Shown: positions 35,345 through 44,587 of the stretch, piece by piece
How positions within the stretch are numbered: position 1 is the stretch's first letter
Layout: each line of letters opens with the position of its first letter
Source: Pyronema omphalodes
Taxonomy: Eukaryota; Ascomycota; Pezizomycetes; Pezizales; Pyronemataceae
Length of the DNA: 64,000 nucleotides
NCBI GenBank assembly: GCA_024516155.1
Contig: JAJJXM010000006.1
Location: 62,001-126,000, forward strand
Direction of reading: 5' to 3'
Made by a program: the position numbers and the translations under genes
Notes under the pieces: model-generated
Seen by the model: only the letters and a program-made list of their open reading frames with translations
Databases searched by the model: none
What the model was told of the DNA's origin: nothing

Positions 35345-35450
35345 GATGATCTAAACAAGAACATCAGCCATAAACCAACTTTGCCTTATTGATATGATAC
35401 TACCTTTCTTTCTCTTATGCAACTTTGCAAGAAGAAATTAACCATGATTC
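35345..35450 (+). repeat. Right copy of diverged ~105-bp direct repeat
   Basis: Same orientation as 33971-34073, with many substitutions and small indels. It is followed by a C-run (35453-35470). Confidence 0.75.
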
Positions 35451-36090
35451 GCCCCCCCCCCCCCCCCCCCAAGACCAGATGCCCCTTCTACCAAATCTCA
35501 CCAACAGATTGTGGCCACAACGATCCAGCAATTGACGTTCATGTCCGGTCCGGGTTGGTTTGAATGAAAGGGAATGGAAATGAGATATGGAGAGTGAGAT
35601 AGCTGGGTAGAAGAGATCCTTGAGATAATCTCTTCCAATGGTGACTTCCGAGACAAGAGTTTGAGAGAAAGGTACGAAATGGTGGATAGGATTGTATTTC
35701 AATACAAAGATGGCATTTTATTATGTATATGTTAAGCTGCCCACTGCTTGTAAATCATTCAGCGCCTTCTGCAGCATTGTTGGATTCTAAATAGAATTGT
35801 CCCTAGTAGCTACGTGTTTCTTTTACTGTGCATTCATACGTCCAATACAGCTTCAAATTTGGAGTGACTGGTTAAATAAGCAAATTAATGCCAGCGTGAA
35901 TGCGTACCTTTTTATCATCAAGTGATTGTACTTGTAAAGCTTACCGCCACCTGTAAAAATTTCAGCGTCTTTTGAAACAGAATTGTCCCCAGCCAGTAAA
36001 GAAGTTACAAAAACCAAAATCACCAACGTTACCCCCTCACTCACGCCATATCACGCCATATCACGCAGCATCACCAACCCACCCACTTCC
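35451..36090. other. Spacer left of the intact LINE
   Basis: 640 bp without a gene. Starts with a C-run of about 18 bases and ends with repeated ATCACGC words just before the target-site duplication. Confidence 0.6.
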
Positions 36091-36103
36091 GTCGCATCAC
36101 GGC
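36091..36103. repeat. Target-site duplication, left copy
   Basis: GTCGCATCACGGC occurs here and again at 42129-42141, exactly at the two ends of the LINE. The last base or two could be chance identity. Confidence 0.85.
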
Positions 36104-36199
36104 CAACGCTAATAAAACAACACGTTTTTCGCTTAATTATCCTAATCGGGAAGTCGGAGAGAACTCTCACGGCTTCACGAATTCTACCCTCCGAGGCCC

Positions 36200-38020
36200 A
36201 TGGCTCCCATGAAGCCTCCCCCCCCTCCGCGCTTCGGCCTCACCTCCGATATGCGCATGTTCGGTGGCAGCAACTCATCCCGAGTCTCCACGCCTGCCCC
36301 CGCCGCCGAAGATGACGTGTTTGGGTCCTCCGCACCCGGCACCCCAACGCGTCCCAGTAAAGACGCCCCCTCCGCAGCCCCAGGATCAGGTTGGTCCTCG
36401 GGGAGCTCCCTTTCTTCGTGCCCCAGCACTGTGAAGAAACGCGCACACGTTGCGGCCTTCGGGTCGCTCGTGCAAAGCGAACTCCGTTCCGCCCCCGCGG
36501 TAGGTTCCCAGGCCTCCCCCCAAGTCAGCGTGTCCCTTATGGACAAGTTGTCGGAGCGCCTCGCCGCTGCGGAGGAACGTTTGAAGGCTCTGGAGGAGCA
36601 AATACGTCTCCAGGAAGCCCGCCCATGCTCGTGCCCGCAGGCAAACCTCGCGACGTCGACCCAGTCTACCGCCCTTCGCCAGCCCCACCCTGTTGGCACC
36701 CAACAGTCTGCTCAGGCAGAGAAATCCAGAACTTCCTCCGTTGTCGTAGGCATGCCCAAGGCTGCCCCCATACCATCCCTCCCCGCCCTCCCGCGTGCGT
36801 CCAAACTCACCGCGGCCCAATCCTACGCCGCAAAGCTCCGCAGCAACCTCCCCGAGCTCCCCCCCCCGCCCCCCCCTCCGGCGTGGCAGATCGTTCCCTC
36901 ACGCAAACAGCTGAAGGCCCCCCAACGCCCTCCCAACTTCTCCGTCCCCGAAAAGAACCTCGCCGCTGAAGATCGCCGCATGATCTTCATCCGTCAGGAA
37001 GGCGCCCGCCCCTCGTCAAAACCAGACCAGGATTTCACCGCCGCCATCAACGTCTGCTTGCACCTCCGCGGTGCACCCCATTTCCACCGTGTAGCCCGAG
37101 TCTCCAGAAACTCGAAGGGAACGATCACGGCTACCACCAACCCGGGAGTGAGAGCGGATTCACTAATATCGTGCTACCGCAACGAAATCCTCAATGCCAT
37201 CCGCGAGGTTGACCGCTTTGTGGTAGACGTTAAACCCATGGACAAATGGGTCAAGTTGAAAGTCCACGCCATCCCCCTCAATCGTTTTCTGGGTAGAGGA
37301 AGGAATGGCCTGCAAAAGCTCGAGCTTGAGTTGCAAGCCAACCACGACCAGCTCGAGGTCATCCCCGGTGCTCGTTGGTTAGGCAGCAGACGAAGCATTC
37401 GCGAGCGCTTTGAACAGGGCGAGATTCAATCGTCCTCAGCTGTCTTTTCGGTGAAGGGAACCCCCGCTGCGCAAATGCTCATCGCTCGGGGCGCCCTCCT
37501 AGGATCCTCTCGTTACCGTGTCGAGCTCTTCAACCACAACGGCCCTGACAGTCAGTGCTCGGGCTGTCTTAAGTGGGGACACATTCGGGAGAAATGTCAA
37601 ACCCCCAAGCTCTTCCGTTGCCGATTCTGTGGTCAGCACCACGCTTCGGAGGAACACAAGTGCAGCATGATAGGATGCTCCACCTCCAAGGGACTCCCGT
37701 GCCAGCATTCGAAGGAGTCTGCTCGTTGCGTTAATTGCAAAGGCAATCACTACGCCAATGCCCGCAACTGTCCATCCCGCCTTGAAGCCTTCGCCCTGGC
37801 CCGTCAGCGTCGCCAGATGTCTTCCTCCTCCGATCAAGTCTCCTCTACAGCGGAAGCCTCGCAACCAGAAGCAGACCCCTCCTCTTCCGCCTCCAGCGAT
37901 CCAAACGAACCCTCAACCACGGAGACCACATCAGCCCTCTCCACCCCCCGTCCTGCAGCCACGGCGTCTGACCCAGACGCTATGGTCGATGCCGATGTGC
38001 CGGATAACACCCAATGCTGA
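36200..38020 (+). CDS. LINE ORF1, gag-like nucleic-acid-binding protein
   Basis: 606 residues starting MAPMKPPPPPRFGLTSD. The first 290 residues are Ser/Pro/Ala-rich with a short helical stretch (MDKLSERLAAAEERLKALEE), probably a coiled coil for multimerisation. The middle holds a globular region (WVKLKVHAIPLNRF and flanks) shared with the truncated element at 34130. Three CCHC-type knuckles follow: CSGCLKWGHIREKC, CRFCGQHHASEEHKC and CVNCKGNHYANARNC. The tail is Ser/Glu/Pro-rich. It should bind the element's RNA in a ribonucleoprotein particle. The stop TGA overlaps the ORF2 start in ATGCTGA. Confidence 0.92.
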   Translation: MAPMKPPPPPRFGLTSDMRMFGGSNSSRVSTPAPAAEDDVFGSSAPGTPTRPSKDAPSAAPGSGWSSGSSLSSCPSTVKKRAHVAAFGSLVQSELRSAPAVGSQASPQVSVSLMDKLSERLAAAEERLKALEEQIRLQEARPCSCPQANLATSTQSTALRQPHPVGTQQSAQAEKSRTSSVVVGMPKAAPIPSLPALPRASKLTAAQSYAAKLRSNLPELPPPPPPPAWQIVPSRKQLKAPQRPPNFSVPEKNLAAEDRRMIFIRQEGARPSSKPDQDFTAAINVCLHLRGAPHFHRVARVSRNSKGTITATTNPGVRADSLISCYRNEILNAIREVDRFVVDVKPMDKWVKLKVHAIPLNRFLGRGRNGLQKLELELQANHDQLEVIPGARWLGSRRSIRERFEQGEIQSSSAVFSVKGTPAAQMLIARGALLGSSRYRVELFNHNGPDSQCSGCLKWGHIREKCQTPKLFRCRFCGQHHASEEHKCSMIGCSTSKGLPCQHSKESARCVNCKGNHYANARNCPSRLEAFALARQRRQMSSSSDQVSSTAEASQPEADPSSSASSDPNEPSTTETTSALSTPRPAATASDPDAMVDADVPDNTQC

Positions 38021-41000
38021 AGTGCCTCACGGTACTTCAACTAAATTGCCGAAAGAGCGGTGAGGCTCTGACGGCGGTGATGGAGAGCGGCCTCGCTCTG
38101 GGTGCGGATGTGGTGTTGGTTCAGGAGCCCCCGACCTTCCAAGGTTGGCGCCATCCAGCCTACGAGTTCCTCTGGGGAGGAAGGGTTCTGACGGGGAGAC
38201 GGCGGGATTCAGCGTGGCAGCTTCGTCCACGAGAGGACTTGGCTGCGCCCGGGGATGGTGACCTCCAGGTGTTGGACGTCACATGCAGAGGTCATAAACA
38301 AGTACGTATTGTAAATGTTTATGACGCTCCGCGGACTGATGATGGAGTGCGCCCTGCACGCAATGCGGACTGGCGCAGGATTATAGGACGGGACACTATT
38401 CTTGCTGGCGATTTCAACGCTCACAGCAGAAGGTGGAACCCCCTGTGCGAAAGGCCACTCCATCATCAGTTCTTGGAAGATCTGATGGACTCATTCGACC
38501 TCCGCTATGTCGGTGATGGTAAGGAAACCCACACCCAAACGGGCCAAATCCGACATAGCGTTATCGACTTAGTCCTGACGACGATGGAGCTTGAAGCCCA
38601 CGTCGTTGCGAAGCTCCTCGATGACCCGAATCACTCCACAACGTCCGATCATGAGGCGCTGATCTGGAAAGTGGACTCTGTGACGGTCCCAGAGGACTTC
38701 GACGCCCCTACTAGGGGATGGGCGGTTGGAGAATGGCTGGAGAGTGACGAAGGAGCGCAGAAAGCGGCGTTAGATTATCGCCATCGAAGCGAACGCAGAC
38801 CGCTCCTATCCGATCACTGCTCCGAGAACGACGTTGAAGAAGAGGTGGTTTGGGTACGTCAACAGTTGGTGGACATGCTGAACGCTCACGCTAGGAAGAT
38901 TCGCATCACCGCTCGGTCTAAGAAGTGGTGGCACCCCGATGTTAAAGCAGCACGCAGCGAGTACGGCCGGAAACGGAGGGCAGCCAAGCGCGGTCAATGT
39001 TCGATAGAGGAAGAACACCGCCTCCGCAACGCCTATCTCAGCACCCAACGTCGCCACAAACGAGAATGTTGGGTTTCTTTCTTGGAGGGAGCCAACGGGG
39101 AGGCAGTATGGAAAGTCCTTCGCGCGACCAAACCGCGAAATGCTGCGGTGGTTGGATCTCTTGAGGATGAACACGGCAACCAGGCTGACGAAGAGGATGC
39201 CAAACGTCGAATGCTTGCAGACGTTTCTTTCCCCCCCCCGAACCCATACCCCGGTCACAGTGGCAACGAAGGTCCCCCAGGACGCGGATTCCTCCGAGTG
39301 ACCCAAGAACTAGTCTCCGATTCGATCCACGGTCAGAGCAACTCTAAGGCTCCGGGTAGTGACGGGTTAGGAGTACCTATTATCAAGGCGCTCATGCGGT
39401 GGGACCCTGAACGAGTGACTTCCATCGTCTATCACTGCGTGCGGCTAGGATTCCACCCAACCGACTGGAAAACTGCCAAAGGAGTCTGTATCCCCAAACC
39501 GGGAAAGACTTCCTACCGCAAAGCGAAGAGTTTCCGTATCATATCTCTCTTAAGCTGTCTGGGAAAGTTAGTAGAAAAGGTCGTCGCCACCCTCATCGCG
39601 GAGGAGGCCGAGAGGCTGCACGCTTTTCACGCTGGGCAATTTGGTGGGAGAAGAGGTCGTTCCGCCGTCGACGCCGCGGCAGTCTTGATTGAGGCGGTTG
39701 ACTTCGCTTGGGAAAAGCAGAAACTCGCGGGCGCTCTAATGATGGACGTTAAAGGGGCCTTTCCCACTGTCAATCGAGACTGCCTCATGCGGAAAATGCG
39801 TCGAGCAGGCATGGATGAATGCTACGTGCGGTGGGTGTCTTCGTTTATGAGTGGTCGAAGAGTTGAGATATCACTAGGCGGTGACTCAGGTACACCCATC
39901 GAGACGAACACCGGCCTCCCCCAAGGATCCCCCGTGTCCCCAGTCCTTTTCTTGATCTATATAGCCGATCTCGCGGATTATGTTGAATCAAGAGTCCCCG
40001 ACGTGACAGGCCTGTCGTTTGTCGATGACGTGACCTGGATCGTGACCGGTGATTCTGCTCGGGAGGTCTCCGATAAGCTTGAACGGTGTGCAAACGCTTG
40101 CTCGTGGTGGGCCTCCACCAACGCGGTGGTGTTTGAAACAGACAAGACGGAAGCCATGCTTTTTTCTCGACGGAGGGGAGAGGCTAACCCTGACGAGGTC
40201 ACAGTCTCGGTAGGTCCTCACCAGATCCCGTTCGCCTCGTCAGCCATCCGTTGGCTCGGCTTTTGGCTCGATCCAAAGCTCACTCTTAACCACCATCACC
40301 AAAAGTGGTTGACCAAAGCCAGGCAACAGCATGCTCGTCTTGCGAGGCTTTGTCGTGCTCAGGGACTCCCTCCGGGGAGCACTGCTAACCTGCAAAAGGC
40401 GGTAGTCCAGTCAGTGGCTATGTATGGTGCGGAGATTAACGCAGTCCGGCGCCTAAAAGGCAAGAGCTCGGGACGCACTGCTCGGCTGCAACTGCTCCTC
40501 AATAAGCAAGCACGAGCGGTCACGGGGTGCTTCAAAACGACCCCACTCGGCTTCTTGATGGCTGAAAGTGCCGTACGCCCAGCGGAAGCGCTCATCAAAG
40601 GCCGAGAAGCAAAATTTCGGTCACGCCTTCTCACTCGCCCTCGCCCCGCCCCCCCCTCGACCGGCACTCAACCGTCCCCGACCGCTGCGGCTATCACTCG
40701 GCTGCTCAAGCGCACGGAAAAAGCATGTGGATTCGAAGCAGTCGAAAATGTCACAGTCCCCGACCGCTTTCGTCGCTTCCCTGTGGTGATCGCACCCAGG
40801 GCTGAAGCTGAAACCTTCGCCCGGAACTGGAGAAACCTCACGTCCACGACATGCATCTGGACGGATGGCTCTCGAATGGAGGGACACACGGGAGCGGGAG
40901 TAGTCCGCTACATCAACGGAGCCTTTCGTTCTTCCCAGCACTACTTGGGTCGTCATACGGAGGTGTTCGACGCTGAGCTCTACGCCATCTGGCGAGGGCT

Positions 41001-41790
41001 CAAGGAGTTCCATTCCAATCACTTCTGGGATCCCAACTCGAATACCAAAGCGATCGTCTTTTCGGACGCCCAGGCTGCTCTCAAGCGTCTGGAGTCTGAC
41101 ACCCCCGGTCCCGGGCAGGAGCTTGCCAAACTTATCTCCCGCGAAGCCTACTACCTCCTCTTTGACTCCGGTATCGACGTTGAATTCCGTTGGATCCCGG
41201 GCCACAGCGATATCCCCGAAAACGAGGAAGCGGATCGAGTAGCTAAGGAAGCATCGAAGCATCGCTGCGACTCCCGTATGCTTAAACGGTGTGACGATCC
41301 AGTGTGTGCTGTTCCGGCGTGGGCTTCCCTGGCGCACCTCAACCGGATCGCAACGGAAACGACATCAACTATCACTCGCCGCTGGATTAAGCAACAAACA
41401 GCGACCAGCCGTTCCTTCCGCCCCCGCCAAAAATGGGGAATCCGCCCTGAATTGGTTTCCCTCCCCAAACGCCGAGCAGCTGTGTTCCTCCAGCTTGCTT
41501 CAGGCCACGCCCTCATCGGCACCCATCTGGTGCGCGTTAAGAAAAAAGAGTCGGACCGGTGCTGGTGGTGCCAGTCGGAGAAAAGACAAACCAGAGGCCA
41601 TTTGTTTGGAGAATGCCCCCGCTGGCGAAAGGAGTTCAAGACGTTGAAAGAGGAGGTTGAGAGAATACGGGGACGGAGGGGAAGGCCGAGAGGAAGGCTT
41701 AAGGTGGTGGATTTGTTTAGGGACGATCGACTCACGAAAGCGATCTTGGAATTCTTATCTGCAACGGAGATAGGCAGAAGATACGTATAG
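38014..41790 (+). CDS. LINE ORF2: endonuclease, reverse transcriptase, RNase H
   Basis: 1258 residues. It nicks target DNA, copies the element RNA from the nick, and degrades RNA in hybrids. The N-terminal apurinic-like endonuclease shows Asn11 (LQLNCR), Glu38 (LVQEPP), Asp133 and Asn135 (LAGDFNAH) and Asp212-His213 (TSDHEAL). The reverse transcriptase has KAPGSDGLGVPIIK, then GGRRGRSAVDAA, MMDVKGAFPTVN, GLPQGSPVSPVLF, and the catalytic box FVDD at residues 669-672. RNase H shows Asp951 (WTDGSR), Glu988 (DAELYAI), Asp1018 (VFSDAQAAL), and Asp1074 (EEADRVAKEA). A zinc-knuckle-like CWWCQ-x8-GHLFGEC closes the protein near residue 1200. No stop, frameshift or lost catalytic residue is seen. Confidence 0.95.
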   Translation: MLKCLTVLQLNCRKSGEALTAVMESGLALGADVVLVQEPPTFQGWRHPAYEFLWGGRVLTGRRRDSAWQLRPREDLAAPGDGDLQVLDVTCRGHKQVRIVNVYDAPRTDDGVRPARNADWRRIIGRDTILAGDFNAHSRRWNPLCERPLHHQFLEDLMDSFDLRYVGDGKETHTQTGQIRHSVIDLVLTTMELEAHVVAKLLDDPNHSTTSDHEALIWKVDSVTVPEDFDAPTRGWAVGEWLESDEGAQKAALDYRHRSERRPLLSDHCSENDVEEEVVWVRQQLVDMLNAHARKIRITARSKKWWHPDVKAARSEYGRKRRAAKRGQCSIEEEHRLRNAYLSTQRRHKRECWVSFLEGANGEAVWKVLRATKPRNAAVVGSLEDEHGNQADEEDAKRRMLADVSFPPPNPYPGHSGNEGPPGRGFLRVTQELVSDSIHGQSNSKAPGSDGLGVPIIKALMRWDPERVTSIVYHCVRLGFHPTDWKTAKGVCIPKPGKTSYRKAKSFRIISLLSCLGKLVEKVVATLIAEEAERLHAFHAGQFGGRRGRSAVDAAAVLIEAVDFAWEKQKLAGALMMDVKGAFPTVNRDCLMRKMRRAGMDECYVRWVSSFMSGRRVEISLGGDSGTPIETNTGLPQGSPVSPVLFLIYIADLADYVESRVPDVTGLSFVDDVTWIVTGDSAREVSDKLERCANACSWWASTNAVVFETDKTEAMLFSRRRGEANPDEVTVSVGPHQIPFASSAIRWLGFWLDPKLTLNHHHQKWLTKARQQHARLARLCRAQGLPPGSTANLQKAVVQSVAMYGAEINAVRRLKGKSSGRTARLQLLLNKQARAVTGCFKTTPLGFLMAESAVRPAEALIKGREAKFRSRLLTRPRPAPPSTGTQPSPTAAAITRLLKRTEKACGFEAVENVTVPDRFRRFPVVIAPRAEAETFARNWRNLTSTTCIWTDGSRMEGHTGAGVVRYINGAFRSSQHYLGRHTEVFDAELYAIWRGLKEFHSNHFWDPNSNTKAIVFSDAQAALKRLESDTPGPGQELAKLISREAYYLLFDSGIDVEFRWIPGHSDIPENEEADRVAKEASKHRCDSRMLKRCDDPVCAVPAWASLAHLNRIATETTSTITRRWIKQQTATSRSFRPRQKWGIRPELVSLPKRRAAVFLQLASGHALIGTHLVRVKKKESDRCWWCQSEKRQTRGHLFGECPRWRKEFKTLKEEVERIRGRRGRPRGRLKVVDLFRDDRLTKAILEFLSATEIGRRYV

Positions 41791-42128
41791 GCATGGGCAG
41801 AAGGGCCAGGTGCTTGGAGGGCGATTTGTAAATTTTTTCATTACTTTTCTTTTTGATTTTCACGATTTTTTCTTTTTAGTTATAAGAGGGGAAGGCGTGA
41901 ACGATACGGGGGACTGTCAGGTTTCGGCTGGGGTTTAGGATTTTTGTTTCTTTTTGGGTGTTTCTTTATTTACTTATCTTTTCGGGGACGTCACGGGGTG
42001 CAGGAGATTGGGGAGCCTCTTTAGGTGGTCTCGGCCACGAGGACAGGAAAAACGGATTTAGTTTCCCGCATAGGCCTTAAAGGCCTCGAACGGTGTATGA
42101 TTAAAATCAAATCAAATCAAATCAAAAA

Positions 42129-42141
42129 GTCGCATCACGGC
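42129..42141. repeat. Target-site duplication, right copy
   Basis: Second GTCGCATCACGGC, directly after the ATCAA tail of the LINE. Confidence 0.85.
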
Positions 42142-42936
42142 GCATCACTCACCCACTCACTAGAACTTGCAACGTGACAAAAAAACGGCTAGTAGTTACA
42201 CCAGAACCCAGTTTTCTATCCCAAAACATCTCGGTATAATCTCATACTTTTTACTTTTTACTTCGTATTTGTATTTGTATCTTTTTTTGTTATGTTTTGT
42301 ATCTTTTTTTACTTCGTATTTGTATTTATATCTTTTTTATTCCGTTTTGTGATTTCTGGGTTTTTTTGTTCTTGAAATTAAAGCGAGGAAAGTTTAACAG
42401 AGAACGAATTCGGAGAAAACCGCCTTCGGAGGAAAAGGGGGGAAAAAAAATAAAGAAATGATATGGACGGTGATATAGAAGGGTTTGATGTGGTTTTGTG
42501 GATTTTGTGGATTTTGTGGAGGAGGCGTGAGGCTTATAAAGAGGCGTATAAAGAGGCACTGAGGCGTACAAAGAGGCGTATAAAGAGGCACGGAGGTCCA
42601 GGATAGATAGTAGAAATTGCACTTGTTAAGTCTACGCGAGATAAAGTATGATGAGTGTGACGATAAGCTAGTCTGGGGCCGCGGCATAGGCTATACTATT
42701 GACTGCTGGGTATGGATTGAACGAGGAAATGTGAACGGTGATGAAATGACTATTTGGAGTATAGAAGCAACAGTTTATTGCCAACCGAGCTGATATAGTC
42801 TTCACAACTGAATCGTGATTATCATACCACTCCGAATTTAATAATCCAAAAAATCCAATAAAAAAAATTAAACATTAACATCCTAAGAAATCTATCGTAC
42901 AACCTTTCCAACCCTGTAAATGCGCAACGAAAATTT
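42142..42936. other. Spacer right of the LINE
   Basis: 800 bp without a gene. Contains TATTTGTAT-type repeats (42260-42335), and repeated GAGGCGTATAAA words (42530-42590). Confidence 0.6.
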
Positions 42937-44301
42937 TCATGACAAAACAGCGCCCAAAACCTCCTCTCCAACATCCTGAAACGAGTCCCACCAAGGACTC
43001 ATATTCTCGGCCCAATCGAATTCCAAAAACACATCCTGGACCTCCGAAATCGGTCCCATTAATCCATCAAACTTCAACGACAAGCTCGGGTCGATATTGA
43101 TTTCCGCCTTTGCGTGCTCTTTGATGATCTCCAGCAACATTAACTGGATGTGTTTCTGGGCGATTTTGCATCCACAGCTTCGTGCCATTAGTCCCGTTTC
43201 ACAAACTGTGGCTAGCTTTAGGTTAACATTTCCACCATTTCCTCCGCTTCCACCGACACCCCCATCTCCATCCCCATCACCATCCCCAAGATCAGGCTCA
43301 ATATTCTTTAACAAAGTATCCAGCAGTTCCTCCTTCTCCCTATCTTCCAACGCCTTCAATCCGGTAACATAAATCTTCATGAATCCCCTAGCAATAATAC
43401 TATGTTTCCGTACCATCATGCCGACATTAATCCACTCACTCGTATAGACCATCTCCTTCTCAACCTCCTTATCCTCTCCCCGCTCAATCAACCTCAACAA
43501 CTCCCTCTCTCTATGAACCACCAGCCCTTTGACCATAGGTTCAAACTCCCCATCCATAAGCCTCTGCATCAGTCTTACCATCGTGATTCTAAACCCCTTT
43601 AACAACTCCTCCTTCCCCCCTCTTTGCAGCGCCACAAATAACCCATGAAACAAACCCAGCACCAAATCAACCAATCCCACATCCTGAATCCCAGCAATCA
43701 CCTCAACCTGGGATCCAACCAACTCAAAAAACCACTGCACAAACCCCGCATCATCCCGTTCTACCGCCGTGCTTAATAACTCCTTCCAATAACCCATTGT
43801 GATACGGATCACGATATGATTTCCTGTGGCGAAGGTCTGGAACAATGATTTTGCTGCGAGTTCTAGGGTTTCGTTGGTGAGGTTTAGATGCCGGAAGGAA
43901 TCGGTGGATAGGAGGGGGAGGGAGGGAATGCTGGGATGAAGGGAAAGGTGTGTGATCCCGGAGAATAGTGTTGAGGTGGTGGTTGAGGAGGTGGTTGAGT
44001 GCTGGGATAGGAGGGTTTGTACGGCTTCTGATGTTCCCATGGCTTTGGCTAGTGCGAGGGTACCGTCGATGGGGTTCAGAGGTGCGGGGGCGGATGATGG
44101 TGCGGGGATGTGCGCTGAGTTGGAGTCGGAGTCGGAGTCGGAGTCGGAGTCGGAGTCGGAGTCCTCTGCGGCGTGGTGTGCGGTGGGGAGTTCAGCGGGG
44201 GGTTCTGAAGCGGGGGCGGGGGTAGAGGGGGTTGATGTAGCCTGGGCAGAGGTGGTGATAGGAGTTGATGGGGTTCGGGGGGTAGTAGGAGTTGAAGGCA
44301 T
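42937..44301 (-). CDS. Unrecognised helical protein, 454 residues
   Basis: The start at 44301 (MPSTPTTPRTPST) is preferred; the frame is open 61 codons further upstream, but that part is repetitive and overlaps the neighbouring small gene. The first 100 residues are Thr/Ser/Pro/Ala-rich with an (SD)n run at about residues 48-60. From about residue 110 the chain looks mostly alpha-helical, with amphipathic repeats such as YWKELLSTAVERDDAGFVQW and LVDLVLGLFHGLFVALQRGG, as in armadillo- or HEAT-like folds. A Gly/Asp-rich loop (DGDGDGDGGVGGSGG) interrupts it near residue 345. A short Cys segment (SCGCKI) follows. No catalytic motif or membrane segment is evident. The helical-repeat idea is inference from composition only. 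Confidence 0.6.
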   Translation of the reverse strand: MPSTPTTPRTPSTPITTSAQATSTPSTPAPASEPPAELPTAHHAAEDSDSDSDSDSDSDSNSAHIPAPSSAPAPLNPIDGTLALAKAMGTSEAVQTLLSQHSTTSSTTTSTLFSGITHLSLHPSIPSLPLLSTDSFRHLNLTNETLELAAKSLFQTFATGNHIVIRITMGYWKELLSTAVERDDAGFVQWFFELVGSQVEVIAGIQDVGLVDLVLGLFHGLFVALQRGGKEELLKGFRITMVRLMQRLMDGEFEPMVKGLVVHRERELLRLIERGEDKEVEKEMVYTSEWINVGMMVRKHSIIARGFMKIYVTGLKALEDREKEELLDTLLKNIEPDLGDGDGDGDGGVGGSGGNGGNVNLKLATVCETGLMARSCGCKIAQKHIQLMLLEIIKEHAKAEINIDPSLSLKFDGLMGPISEVQDVFLEFDWAENMSPWWDSFQDVGEEVLGAVLS

Positions 44302-44404
44302 TCCGGGAGATCGTTCGGCATGTTGAGCTGAAGCGGAACGAAGGGAGCTGGAGATATTGATATTGATATTAGTATATTTGATATATATTGAAGGGGGGAT
44401 ATAA

Positions 44405-44587
44405 TTACACCCAGGATTTCTTGCGGAGACGCTTTTCGTTCTTTTCATCGACGAGACCTTCTCGAAGTTTTCCGCGGTCTTCATCGTCGACTGAGGGTAG
44501 GCCTGAGGCCAGGACGGCGGCGGTGGAGACTCCGAACATTACCCTGGTGGCTTTTGGTCGTGGGGAGAGGAATCCAAAGTTCGGCAT
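44405..44587 (-). CDS. Small conserved-looking protein, 60 residues
   Basis: Starts MPNFGFLSPRPKATRVMFG at 44587 and ends RLRKKSWV. It has a basic N-terminus, one hydrophobic stretch (VMFGVSTAAVLASGLPSV) and a charged Lys/Arg/Asp/Glu C terminus. That is the shape of small mitochondrial inner-membrane or assembly proteins, but I do not recognise it. The upstream 39 codons of the same frame are not needed. It lies 103 bp before the preferred start of the 454-residue gene, on the same strand. Confidence 0.5.
   Translation of the reverse strand: MPNFGFLSPRPKATRVMFGVSTAAVLASGLPSVDDEDRGKLREGLVDEKNEKRLRKKSWV

Larger units (their letters stand above)
36104..42128 (+). mobile_element. Full-length LINE retrotransposon (Tad1-like, two ORFs)
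   Basis: A 6.0-kb non-LTR element with a 96-bp 5' leader, ORF1 (36200-38020), ORF2 (38014-41790), a 340-bp 3' UTR and a 3' tail of ATCAA repeats (about 42107-42128). A small hairpin (AGGCCT-TAA-AGGCCT, 42072-42086) lies near the 3' end. It is flanked by a perfect 13-bp target-site duplication. Both ORFs are open and all catalytic motifs are present, so the copy is probably recent and may be competent. Base composition is clearly more GC-rich than the surrounding spacer. The order gag-like ORF1, then endonuclease, reverse transcriptase and RNase H in ORF2, fits the Tad1 clade of fungi. Confidence 0.95.

Noticed and set aside
40621..41337. 238-codon minus-strand frame inside the LINE
   Set aside because: Antisense of the RNase H part of ORF2, where the sense frame has clear catalytic motifs.
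44302..44484. 61-codon upstream extension of the 454-residue gene
   Set aside because: Repetitive Ile/Asn/Ser composition from ATATTGATATTG repeats and overlap with the 60-residue gene; it looks like 5' leader.
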